Of a stretch of 48,050 nt of DNA, positions 24,694-32,591 are shown piece after piece. The stretch comes from UBA9076 sp964418835. GTDB lineage: Bacteria > Bacillota_I > Bacilli_A > Erysipelotrichales > Erysipelotrichaceae. The DNA lies in the NCBI GenBank assembly GCA_964418835.1, contig CAYQNJ010000010.1, positions 1 through 48,050 of the forward strand, written 5' to 3'. The notes under the pieces were generated by a model, which saw only the letters and a program-made list of their open reading frames with translations, was not told the origin of the DNA and did no database searches. A program made the position numbers and the translations under genes. The stretch's first letter is position 1. Every line of letters begins with the position of its first letter.

Positions 24694-25653
24694 ATGAGAA
24701 AAAATCAATTCACAAAAACTAATCTAGCATGGTTAGTAGTTATCATAGGTTCTTACTTTCTTATTAATGTTTTAATATCTATGGGTATTATTAATAAAGT
24801 TTATCAAACTGTTATGTTAACAATTGGTATTAATATAATACTCGCTATAAGTTTAAATTTGATTATAGGTATTACTGGGCAGTTTTCATTAGGGCATGCT
24901 GGATTTATGTCTATTGGTGCATATAGTGCTGGTGTTATTGTAAAGATGATGAATGGAACATTGCCTTCAGTGTTTGTAGGAATGTTTGTTGGTATTGTAA
25001 TAAGTGCTATTGTTGCATTGATAGTTGCAACACCTACCTTAAGATTAAAGGGTGATTATCTTGCAATTGCTACATTAGGTTTTGGTGAGATCATAAGGAT
25101 TGTCATCCAAAACATGAAGATTACTAATGGTGCTGCAGGTTTAGTTTTACCTAAGCTAATTGATTGGCCAATCATATTTATATTTTTAGTGCTTAGTACT
25201 TTAGTTGTAGTTACTTTTACTTATAGTGCTCCTGGTAGAGCTTGTATCTCTGTAAGAGAAGATGAAATAGCTTCAGAGACTATGGGTATTAATACAACAA
25301 AATATAAAATTATGGCTTTTGTGATTGGTGCAATTATAGCATCTGTAGCAGGAACTCTATATGCAACAAGTTTCTATGTAATCAAACCGGATATTTTCTC
25401 GTTTAATAAATCTATCGATATATTAGTTATTGTTGTGTTTGGTGGTATGGGTAGCTTTACTGGTTCATTTGTGTCTGCTTTATTAATTAGTATATTAAAT
25501 ACTAGTTTACAATCATTTGCGGATATTAGAACAATAATATATGGAACTTTATTAGTTTTAATTATGATATTTAGACCTCAGGGATTATTAGGTAAATTTG
25601 AATTTAGATTTACTAATTTATTTAATAAGTTCACTAAGAAGGAGGTAAGATAA
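24694..25653 (+). CDS. livM: Branched-chain amino-acid ABC permease
   Basis: This 319-aa second membrane subunit has LIIGITGQFSLGHAGFMSIGAY, DYLAIATLGFGEIIRIV and GRACISVREDEIASETMGIN, all standard LivM blocks. About nine hydrophobic segments are visible. Its TAA stop shares one base with the livG ATG (25653), so translation is coupled. Length is normal for Gram-positive LivM. Confidence 0.95.
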   Translation: MRKNQFTKTNLAWLVVIIGSYFLINVLISMGIINKVYQTVMLTIGINIILAISLNLIIGITGQFSLGHAGFMSIGAYSAGVIVKMMNGTLPSVFVGMFVGIVISAIVALIVATPTLRLKGDYLAIATLGFGEIIRIVIQNMKITNGAAGLVLPKLIDWPIIFIFLVLSTLVVVTFTYSAPGRACISVREDEIASETMGINTTKYKIMAFVIGAIIASVAGTLYATSFYVIKPDIFSFNKSIDILVIVVFGGMGSFTGSFVSALLISILNTSLQSFADIRTIIYGTLLVLIMIFRPQGLLGKFEFRFTNLFNKFTKKEVR

Positions 25654-26426
25654 TGGCTGTACTTCAAACAAAAAATCTTACTAGAAACTTTGGTGGGTTA
25701 GCTGCAGTAAGTAATGTTAGTTTAGAAATAAATGAAAATGAATTAGTTGGATTAATTGGTCCTAATGGAGCTGGGAAGACTACTTTGTTTAACTTACTTA
25801 CAGGTGTTTATGAACCTAGTGAAGGTAGTATAGAATTACTTGTAGATGGTAATATGAAGAGTATTGGTGGTTTAAAACCGTATACTATTACTAACTACGG
25901 AATTGGGAGAACTTTTCAAAATATTAGGTTATTTAAAGAATTAACTGTATTAGATAATATTAAGGTTGGGATGAACAAAAATATTAAGTATGGTGCAATT
26001 TCAGCAATACTTAGATTACCTAAATATTATAGTGAAGAAAATAGAGTTCATGAGGAGGCATTAAAGTTATTAGAAGTTGTTAATTTGTTAGATAAGAAGG
26101 ATGAGTTAGCAAAAAATCTTCCTTATGGTGAACAAAGAAAGTTAGAGATTGCTAGAGCTTTAGCTACAAATCCTAGAGTTTTATTCTTAGATGAACCTGC
26201 TGCTGGTATGAATCCAAATGAAACTAAGGAACTAACAGACTTAATCAGACAAATTAAAGATGATTTTAATCTAACAATTATTCTTATTGAACATGACATG
26301 TCATTAGTTATGAATGTTTGTGAAAGAATATATGTATTAGATTATGGAAAACTTATTGCTCAAGGAGATCCTGAGAGTATTAAGAACAATAAAAAAGTTA
26401 TAGAAGCTTATTTAGGGGAGGATTAA
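25653..26426 (+). CDS. livG: Branched-chain amino-acid ABC ATPase
   Basis: This 257-aa nucleotide-binding subunit has Walker A GPNGAGKTT, signature-region LPYGEQRKLEIARAL (the LivG variant of LSGGQ), Walker B RVLFLDEPAAGMNP and the H-loop IEHDMSLVM. The GRTFQNIRLF Q-loop is also present. An AAGGAGG site precedes the ATG inside the livM end. It pairs with LivF as an ATPase heterodimer. Confidence 0.96.
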   Translation: MAVLQTKNLTRNFGGLAAVSNVSLEINENELVGLIGPNGAGKTTLFNLLTGVYEPSEGSIELLVDGNMKSIGGLKPYTITNYGIGRTFQNIRLFKELTVLDNIKVGMNKNIKYGAISAILRLPKYYSEENRVHEEALKLLEVVNLLDKKDELAKNLPYGEQRKLEIARALATNPRVLFLDEPAAGMNPNETKELTDLIRQIKDDFNLTIILIEHDMSLVMNVCERIYVLDYGKLIAQGDPESIKNNKKVIEAYLGED

Positions 26427-26428
26427 TA

Positions 26429-27133
26429 ATGTTAAAGATTGAAGATTTAAATGTACATTATGGTGTAATTCATGCTCTAAAGGGAGTTTCTTTAGAAGTT
26501 AAACAAGGTGAAATTGTTTCTTTGATTGGTGCTAATGGTGCTGGAAAAACAACTCTTTTACATAGTATAAGTGGTATAATTAAGTCGACTAGTGGAATAA
26601 TTACTTTTGAAGGTAATGATATTACAAAAAATAATGCTAAGGATATAGTTGTTGCAGGAGTTACACAAGTTCCTGAAGGTAGAAGAATATTTAAAGGGAT
26701 GAGTGTTGAAGAGAATCTTTATATGGGTGCTTATCTTAGAAAAGATAAGGATGGTATTAAAGAAGATTTGGATAAAGTTTTTGAAAGGTTTCCTAGATTA
26801 AAAGAGAGAATTAAACAAAATGCAGAAACGTTATCTGGTGGTGAACAACAGATGTTGGCTATGGGTAGAGCGTTGATGGCTAGACCTAAGATATTATTAC
26901 TTGATGAACCTAGTATGGGTTTATCTCCACTACTTGTTAAGGAGATATTTAAAATAATTATAGATATTAATAAACAAGGTACTACAATTTTATTGGTTGA
27001 ACAAAATGCTAAGATGGCTTTAGGAATTGCGAATCATGCTTATGTTTTAGAGAATGGTAAGATAGTTCTTAGTGGTCTTGGTGAAGAGTTGGCTAATAGT
27101 CCAGAAGTTAAGAAGGCTTATTTAGGAGGTTAA
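26429..27133 (+). CDS. livF: Branched-chain amino-acid ABC ATPase
   Basis: This 234-aa second ATPase has LNVHYGVIHALKGVSLEV, Walker A GANGAGKTT, the LivF-type VPEGRRIFKGMSVEENLYMGA, signature LSGGEQQMLAMGRALM, Walker B KILLLDEPSMGLSP and H-loop LVEQN (Gln in place of the usual His, normal for LivF). It follows livG after two bases and completes the transporter. Confidence 0.96.
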   Translation: MLKIEDLNVHYGVIHALKGVSLEVKQGEIVSLIGANGAGKTTLLHSISGIIKSTSGIITFEGNDITKNNAKDIVVAGVTQVPEGRRIFKGMSVEENLYMGAYLRKDKDGIKEDLDKVFERFPRLKERIKQNAETLSGGEQQMLAMGRALMARPKILLLDEPSMGLSPLLVKEIFKIIIDINKQGTTILLVEQNAKMALGIANHAYVLENGKIVLSGLGEELANSPEVKKAYLGG

Positions 27134-27138
27134 TTACT

Positions 27139-27783
27139 ATGTATGTTAAGGATACAATGACTGCTAATCCATATTGCATTAGCAAGGATACAAAGGTTTC
27201 TCATGCTTTAGATGTAATGAATCAAAATGAATTTCATAGATTACCTGTAATTAATGAAAAAGGTAAGCTTATTGGTTTGATTACTGAAGGTACTATTACT
27301 GAAAGTTCTCCTAGTAAGGCTACTAGTTTATCTATTCATGAAATTAATTACTTGTTATCTAAAACACCTGTGGAAGATATAATGATTAAGTATGTTAAGA
27401 GTATTGCACCAGATGCATTACTTGAAGAAGCGGCTACTATGATGAGAACTTACCAAATTGGTTGCTTACCAGTAGTTGAAGATGATCAAGTAATTGGTAT
27501 TATTACTGATAATGATATTTTTGATGCATTTATTAATTTACTTGGATATAATGTTGAGGGTTCAAGATATGTAGTTAATATTGAACAAGATACATATGGT
27601 GTTATGTATAATCTAACTAAGTGTTTTGCGGATAAAAAAATAAGTATTACTAATATTTCTACTTATTATGGTCCTAGGGGTATTGAAATTATAATTATTA
27701 CTAAGGATAAAGATACTAAAGGAATGAAGAAAGTTTTAATTGATGCAGGATTTGATGTAGTTAGTGCTGAGTCTAGAAATTAG
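27139..27783 (+). CDS. CBS-pair plus ACT-domain protein of the liv operon (AcuB-like)
   Basis: This 214-aa cytoplasmic protein has two CBS motifs at about residues 1-60 and 75-135 (MYVKDTMTANPYCISKD; VEDIMIKYVKSIAPDALLEEA) and a C-terminal ACT-like domain near 142-212 (YVVNIEQDTYGVMYNLTKCFADKKISI). CBS pairs bind adenine nucleotides, and ACT domains often bind amino acids. Placed five bases after livF, it is well positioned to link branched-chain amino-acid or energy level to the transporter; that role is inferred. It resembles AcuB-type proteins. Confidence 0.88.
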   Translation: MYVKDTMTANPYCISKDTKVSHALDVMNQNEFHRLPVINEKGKLIGLITEGTITESSPSKATSLSIHEINYLLSKTPVEDIMIKYVKSIAPDALLEEAATMMRTYQIGCLPVVEDDQVIGIITDNDIFDAFINLLGYNVEGSRYVVNIEQDTYGVMYNLTKCFADKKISITNISTYYGPRGIEIIIITKDKDTKGMKKVLIDAGFDVVSAESRN

Positions 27784-27795
27784 GAGATTATCATT

Positions 27796-28485
27796 ATGTT
27801 TTGGCAATATTTTATAGCTTCAATGGTTGTTTTAATTGTTACGTATGTAGCATATGTTTATTTTTATAGAAGTAAATTTATTTCTCTTTCTGAAACTTTA
27901 TATATGAAGGGTGATGCTAGTAAGTATCTTGAAGAAATAGATAAGTTTCCTAGTACTATTTTCTTTCCTAAAAAATTAAGGGATATGATGAAGATAGATG
28001 CTTATATGATGTTGAATGAAGATAGTAAACTAGAAAGTTTATTTGAGACATTAAATAATACTAGTTTAAGATATGCGGATGAATTTATAGTTCATCAAAA
28101 AGAAATAAGTTACTATTCTAGCAAGAGAAATGTAGAAAAAGCTAAAGAAGCATATGAAAAAATGAAGGTTGCTAGAACAAAAATAAAAGCAAAATCATAT
28201 GAAACATATGACAATGCATTAAGAGAAGTTGAGTACATGATCGCTTTACTTGATAAAGATGGAAGATTTGCAAAAGAGTTAGCTAATAAAGGTGTAGAAG
28301 CTGGTGAAACAATGATTGCTGGAACATATTTCTATAAAGCTGCTCAAAGTTATTACTTTCAAGATGATTTAAAGAATGCTAAGTACTTCTTAGAGAAAGC
28401 TTTAAAATATCTAAAGGGTACTAACTATGAAGAAAAGATTAAAACGATGATTAATACAAATAATTTTAAGAGCTTAGGTGAATAA
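27796..28485 (+). CDS. Membrane-anchored helical protein, possible TPR
   Basis: This 229-aa protein is not recognised as a named family. It has one N-terminal membrane helix (residues 6-24) followed by a charged, helix-rich cytoplasmic part. The last third (AGTYFYKAAQSYYFQDDLKNAKYFLEKALKYL) resembles a tetratricopeptide repeat, and an earlier helical pair surrounds NVEKAKEAYEKMK. It lies 12 bases after the CBS/ACT gene, so it is probably the last gene of the liv transcript. Its stop codon falls inside the terminator shared with the convergent gene. Confidence 0.7.
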   Translation: MFWQYFIASMVVLIVTYVAYVYFYRSKFISLSETLYMKGDASKYLEEIDKFPSTIFFPKKLRDMMKIDAYMMLNEDSKLESLFETLNNTSLRYADEFIVHQKEISYYSSKRNVEKAKEAYEKMKVARTKIKAKSYETYDNALREVEYMIALLDKDGRFAKELANKGVEAGETMIAGTYFYKAAQSYYFQDDLKNAKYFLEKALKYLKGTNYEEKIKTMINTNNFKSLGE

Positions 28486-28495
28486 GCTCTTTTTT
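28468..28495. terminator. Bidirectional terminator containing both stop codons
   Basis: Stem AAGAGCTTA (28468-28476) with TAAGCTCTT (28483-28491), 6-nt loop and T tract. The stop codons of the converging genes (28483-28485 and 28474-28476) are both inside it; the two coding regions overlap by 12 bases. Confidence 0.85.
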
Positions 28496-30012
28496 GTATT
28501 TTTCCATGCTTTACTAATAATTGATAATTCTTTTATAATTATGGATTCTATGTTTTTATCTAAATAATCATTTAATACATAAATATTATCAATATGGATA
28601 TTGTTTAATTCATCTTGATAAATTCTACCAGTTCCTATTGGAGTATTACTATCATAAATAACTATGTGTGTTGATATTTCATCAAATTTAGTATTTATAT
28701 CTTCTTGTAATACTTGTTTTCTTATTGAAATATAATCTTTACTTTTAGATAATCCATTGTATCTTTTTATTGTATATTTATCATCTTGTTTATAGTAAAT
28801 GGTAAAGTTATTTACAACACCATTTTTATTAATTAAATCATTTGTTAAAAATTGTAAATATGTTCCAGGAGTTACAATACCATTTACCTTAATTAGGTTT
28901 AATTCATTGCTTCTTACTAAATAATCTGAAAGAAGTACACAGTTTGTTGTAGCAACAAAATAGGTTTTAAACTTACCTTTTCTAAATTTGAACATTTTAG
29001 CATTTGTAAATCTATATACTCTAGAAGCGTAGTCTACATATGAATTATATGGTTTGTTTTCTTCTTTAAATATTTGTGCTTGAGATTTAAAAGAATAAGT
29101 GTTTTCTAATAGTTTACTTAATCTGTTTTTTATTATTTCTAGTTGGTTTTCTGTAGTATTTAGTGTGTAAGATATTATCATCTTGTCTTCTTGATGAATT
29201 CCTTGTTTTAAAAAGGATTGTTTATCAACTTTAAATAGTACCCCATCACCTAATGTTCCATAAAGTTTTCTAGAATTAGGATCATGAAGACCATAAGAAT
29301 ATACATAGTTATCTATTGCAACATCCACATGTCCAATAGATTCATTTCCTTCCTTTTTTACATGTATAAGAATTTCTATACCATTGTTACTTACTTTATC
29401 ATTTGGTATAACCTTGTTTTGTTTAATAAGTTTATCAATTGATACATAAGCCCTACTAGGTACTAACATTGATAATATTATAGGCATTGATAAGGAGATT
29501 TTACTTTTAATATTAAGTGGTAAAACATCAATTAAAAAGTTTATTAATTCTATTATTGAAATGATAATTAAGTAGATACCTACAGTATTAGATAATATTA
29601 TAGGTGATTTTAAAATACCCAAGATAAGTGTTGTTCCTAGTAATGTGTTAAATATTGCTTTAAGTAAGTTACTTAAAGTATTATCTAATGAATCTTTTTT
29701 TGAAATATATGATTCTACAAATAATATAAATGCATTTAATAATAACCACCATCCAAGTAAAACATAAATTAGATTAAAGTAAAAAACTCTATGGAATATA
29801 AGGATATAAATACCAATAAAATCGATAATAAAAGCTAAATTAAATTTTTTATTTATTATTTTATTTATTATGTTAATAGAAAAATAAATTGTAATAAAGA
29901 TATATATTATAAACCAGAAAGATTCATAATTTATTATAAATAGTATACCTATAATAAGTAATATTATAGATATAGCAACAGTAGAAACTTTATTTAATAT
30001 ATTTAATATCAT
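28474..30012 (-). CDS. Fusion: HdeD-like membrane domain + permuted NlpC/P60-like domain + degenerate GNAT domain
   Basis: This 512-aa protein has three visible parts. Residues 1-185 hold about six hydrophobic helices with a DUF308/HdeD-like look (YVLLGWWLLLNAFILFVESY). Residues 205-400 resemble circularly permuted papain-like enzymes (LRAT/YiiX type): His228 in GHVDVAIDNYVYSYG and Cys358 in TTNCVLLSDYL are the expected order and spacing. Residues 425-512 resemble a GNAT acetyltransferase (THIVIYDSNTPIGTGRIY, then IDNIYVLNDYL), but the acetyl-CoA loop (normally R/Q-x-x-G-x-G/A) reads DKNIES, so it is probably inactive. There is no Shine-Dalgarno; TAATAT lies about seven bases upstream of the ATG. 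No characterised homologue is recognised. Confidence 0.65.
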   Translation of the reverse strand: MILNILNKVSTVAISIILLIIGILFIINYESFWFIIYIFITIYFSINIINKIINKKFNLAFIIDFIGIYILIFHRVFYFNLIYVLLGWWLLLNAFILFVESYISKKDSLDNTLSNLLKAIFNTLLGTTLILGILKSPIILSNTVGIYLIIISIIELINFLIDVLPLNIKSKISLSMPIILSMLVPSRAYVSIDKLIKQNKVIPNDKVSNNGIEILIHVKKEGNESIGHVDVAIDNYVYSYGLHDPNSRKLYGTLGDGVLFKVDKQSFLKQGIHQEDKMIISYTLNTTENQLEIIKNRLSKLLENTYSFKSQAQIFKEENKPYNSYVDYASRVYRFTNAKMFKFRKGKFKTYFVATTNCVLLSDYLVRSNELNLIKVNGIVTPGTYLQFLTNDLINKNGVVNNFTIYYKQDDKYTIKRYNGLSKSKDYISIRKQVLQEDINTKFDEISTHIVIYDSNTPIGTGRIYQDELNNIHIDNIYVLNDYLDKNIESIIIKELSIISKAWKNTKKSLFT

Positions 30013-30072
30013 ATTGAAAATATTAACACTTTATATTAGAAAGATAAAATTTATTTTTTATATAGTTATAAT

Positions 30073-30248
30073 ATGATAAATGGCAAGTTTTGTGGTGAAG
30101 CGTGGGATTGTATAAGTAGGTATGTTTATGCAGCTTTACAAGGGGCATTATGAAAGGCTGCACTATGAATGATAAAGTTATGATTGCTGGCTGTAATGAT
30201 GGTACAAGACCAAATATCTTTAAAATAGAAAGAATTGATGTAGAATAA
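30073..30248 (+). pseudogene. Remnant of a TIGR04076-family gene
   Basis: Two pieces in different frames fit one small family. Frame 1 (30073-30153) reads GKFCGEAWDCISRYVYAAL then stops; a second frame (30150-30248) reads MNDKVMIAGCNDGTRPNIFK followed by IERIDVE and a stop. Both match the C-terminal half of TIGR04076 proteins (G.C..AW..I..YV..L, then C.DG.RP..FKIERI). The N-terminal half is missing and the frame is broken between the pieces, so the gene is dead. It sits in the otherwise unexplained gap between 30012 and 30249. Confidence 0.7.
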
Positions 30249-30806
30249 TTATTTTAGAAATTTTAACTTCTTTAATTTAATTATTTTTAATTGAATAAGT
30301 AATACTAAAAGTAATATAAATGATATAACCATAGGTAATAAATGGTATTTTTCTTTGATTAATACAGTTCCATTTGTATCGATTATATTCTTTTTGTTTG
30401 GCACAAATATATCATATCTTTGAAATTCTTCCTCCCAATAACAAGCTCCACAAATATCTAATACAATTGCTTTATACTGTTTATCATTAAAAGAAATATC
30501 TAATTCATCATAGATATCATAATGATGGAAATCTTTTGGTAGTTTATTATAGTTAGCACATACTCCAGTATTTGAATTAGTACATCTTTTTACTGCAGTT
30601 GCGATAACTATTTTTCCTTCATACATATAAAAGCCTTCTTCGCTTATTTCAAAGTTTTTAGTACAGTAACCACTTGCGGTACATTTAGTACTTCCTGTTT
30701 TGTCATTTGGGTGGTAGCTTGTAAATCTAACATCTTGATAATAGCTTTTTGAATATGAAAGTATTAGGAATATAATTATTAATAAAGTTGTAATGATTTT
30801 TTTCAT
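30249..30806 (-). CDS. Secreted/membrane-anchored 3D- or double-psi-barrel-like protein
   Basis: This 185-aa protein has an N-terminal hydrophobic segment (residues 4-17), an extracytoplasmic domain with six Cys and a second hydrophobic helix at 157-175 followed by a basic tail. The core pattern (RFTSYHP, STKCTASGYC, VIATAVKRC, YDELDISF, then AIVLDICGAC with Asp117 and RYDIFV) looks like the six-stranded barrel of 3D/RlpA/expansin proteins, some of which cut peptidoglycan. The match is by eye only. No Shine-Dalgarno is present; TATACT (30813-30818) lies six bases before the ATG, suggesting a leaderless mRNA. Confidence 0.6.
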   Translation of the reverse strand: MKKIITTLLIIIFLILSYSKSYYQDVRFTSYHPNDKTGSTKCTASGYCTKNFEISEEGFYMYEGKIVIATAVKRCTNSNTGVCANYNKLPKDFHHYDIYDELDISFNDKQYKAIVLDICGACYWEEEFQRYDIFVPNKKNIIDTNGTVLIKEKYHLLPMVISFILLLVLLIQLKIIKLKKLKFLK

Positions 30807-30870
30807 AATATTAGTATATGGTTTATTATGTTTATTTTAAAGTGAAGAATTTTAATGATAGAATAAGTAT

Positions 30871-31575
30871 ATGAAAATAAAAAAGATATTACTTATATTA
30901 CTATTATTTATTTCTGGATGCTCTTTTGGAAGAGGAAGGGATATTTCTATTGAAGACTATAATTATTATTTAGATATAAATAATCAATTAAGTTTTAGTG
31001 GGATTCAAGGTATAAATAGAACTCAAAATCTTACAATAAATAATAAAAAATATGATACAAAATCAAGTTTAGATGTCCTTGAAAGAGGATATAATGATTA
31101 TGTTTATCATTTGTATGTTAGTGATGGTGAGGATTATGATAGTTATTATATTGATAATGTAAACTATATTAAGTCTAACAATGAAAAATACTCAAAGAAA
31201 GTATTACTAAATGCTTATACTAAGATGGTTGGGAAATATTTACATACTGATTTTATTAATATTTCGTATACTGGAATTAAAGAGGTTGCTATTACTGATA
31301 CTTCATTGAGTATAGTTTTAAATGATGCAGGTATTTTAGAGTATTTTAATGATATTTATGTTAGAAATGATATGTATATAGAAGAACCGGATTTTATTAA
31401 TGGAAGTGTAAGTATTTCTTATGTATTTGGAAATTACATCTTAAAACAAGTTAATGTTGAGGGTGAAATAGAGTATAAAAATGGTAAAGCTAATATTAAT
31501 GAATCTATTACTTTAGGTGAATCAAAAGGGTTTGATGTTATTACTGATTTAGAATCTTATGGGACTATTGAATAG
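30871..31575 (+). CDS. Predicted lipoprotein of unknown function
   Basis: This 234-aa protein starts MKIKKILLILLLFISGCSFG; the lipobox LFISGC predicts lipid attachment at Cys17. The mature part is rich in Tyr, Asp and Asn with alternating strands and no recognised motif. It is divergent from the barrel-like gene (64 bp apart). There is no Shine-Dalgarno, and TAGAAT (30859-30864) lies six bases before the ATG, so a leaderless transcript is possible. Downstream there is no obvious strong terminator before pgl. Confidence 0.75.
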   Translation: MKIKKILLILLLFISGCSFGRGRDISIEDYNYYLDINNQLSFSGIQGINRTQNLTINNKKYDTKSSLDVLERGYNDYVYHLYVSDGEDYDSYYIDNVNYIKSNNEKYSKKVLLNAYTKMVGKYLHTDFINISYTGIKEVAITDTSLSIVLNDAGILEYFNDIYVRNDMYIEEPDFINGSVSISYVFGNYILKQVNVEGEIEYKNGKANINESITLGESKGFDVITDLESYGTIE

Positions 31576-31658
31576 TCCTTTTCATTTTATGAAAAACAAG
31601 GGTATATTGAATGTAAATAGTTATTTGTCTTGTTATAATCAAAATAGAGGTATTAGTT

Positions 31659-32591
31659 ATGAATTATAAAGGTTATGTAGGAACTTACACCAGTAAAAGT
31701 AGTGAAGGAATTTACTCTTTTAACTTTGATGGAAGGAAATTAAGTAATGTACAGTTATTTTCTAAAATAAAGAATCCAAAGTATCTAACATTTAAGGATG
31801 ATTTAGTTGTTGGGGTAGTGGATTATGATAAAGGATCTGGTATTACTATTTTTGATAAAGAAGGTAATGTGTTAGATAGTTTACAGTATGAAGATAGTAC
31901 TTCTTGTTTTATTGATTCAAAAGGTGATTTTTTATATACATGTAACTATCATGAAGGTACTTTTAGTGTTGTTAAGGTAGAAGATAATAAATTATCTTTA
32001 GTTAAAAAGGTTTTAATAAAAGAAAAAGCAGGTAGTCATCAAGTATTATTCTATGAAGATAAATTCTTAGTACCTTGTTTATTCTTAGATAAGATAGTTG
32101 TAATTGATAAGGATTATAGTATTGTTGGTTCAATAGAATTTGAAGAAGGAAGTGGACCAAGACATGGAGTATTTTCTAAAGACAATAGATATTTGTATGT
32201 GGCTGGGGAGCTAAGTAATATTTTATATGTAGTAGATCTAAATGAAATGAAGGTAGTTAATAAAGTTAATTTATTAACTGATAAAACGCATGTGAAAGAT
32301 ACTGCCGCAATTAGAATTAGTGATGATGGAAAATATATTTATGTATCAACTAGAACTGAAGATGTGATTTCAGTTATAGGTGTAGATAATGAAAATGTGA
32401 AGTTATTACAAGTGTTTAGTAGTGAAGGGTTACATCCTAGGGATTTTATTTTAGAAAAGGATTGTTTAATTATTGCGAATAGATTAAGTAATAATTTAGT
32501 TTCTATTTCTTTGAAGGATGGATTAATTGATAAGGTTGAAAGTGTAGTAGATTTACCAGAAGGTATAGCAGTTATTATGGAGGAAGAATAA
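31659..32591 (+). CDS. pgl: 6-phosphogluconolactonase, beta-propeller (YkgB) type
   Basis: This 310-aa enzyme hydrolyses 6-phosphogluconolactone, step two of the oxidative pentose phosphate path. It is the seven-bladed lactonase type, with KGYVGTYTSKSSEGIYSFNFD, SHQVLFYEDKFLVPCLFLDKI, GSGPRHGVFSKDNRYLYVAGE and the final GLHPRDFILEKD, rather than the DevB/SOL type. It starts the pgl-gnd-zwf operon and its stop shares a base with the gnd start (TAATG), so the annotation is supported by both sequence and context. A TATAAT at 31634-31639 may be the operon promoter. Confidence 0.92.
   Translation: MNYKGYVGTYTSKSSEGIYSFNFDGRKLSNVQLFSKIKNPKYLTFKDDLVVGVVDYDKGSGITIFDKEGNVLDSLQYEDSTSCFIDSKGDFLYTCNYHEGTFSVVKVEDNKLSLVKKVLIKEKAGSHQVLFYEDKFLVPCLFLDKIVVIDKDYSIVGSIEFEEGSGPRHGVFSKDNRYLYVAGELSNILYVVDLNEMKVVNKVNLLTDKTHVKDTAAIRISDDGKYIYVSTRTEDVISVIGVDNENVKLLQVFSSEGLHPRDFILEKDCLIIANRLSNNLVSISLKDGLIDKVESVVDLPEGIAVIMEEE

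Noticed and set aside
28468..31580. Insertion sequence or integrated element in the accessory patch
   Set aside because: No transposase or integrase, terminal inverted repeats or target-site duplication seen, only a decayed gene and odd proteins.
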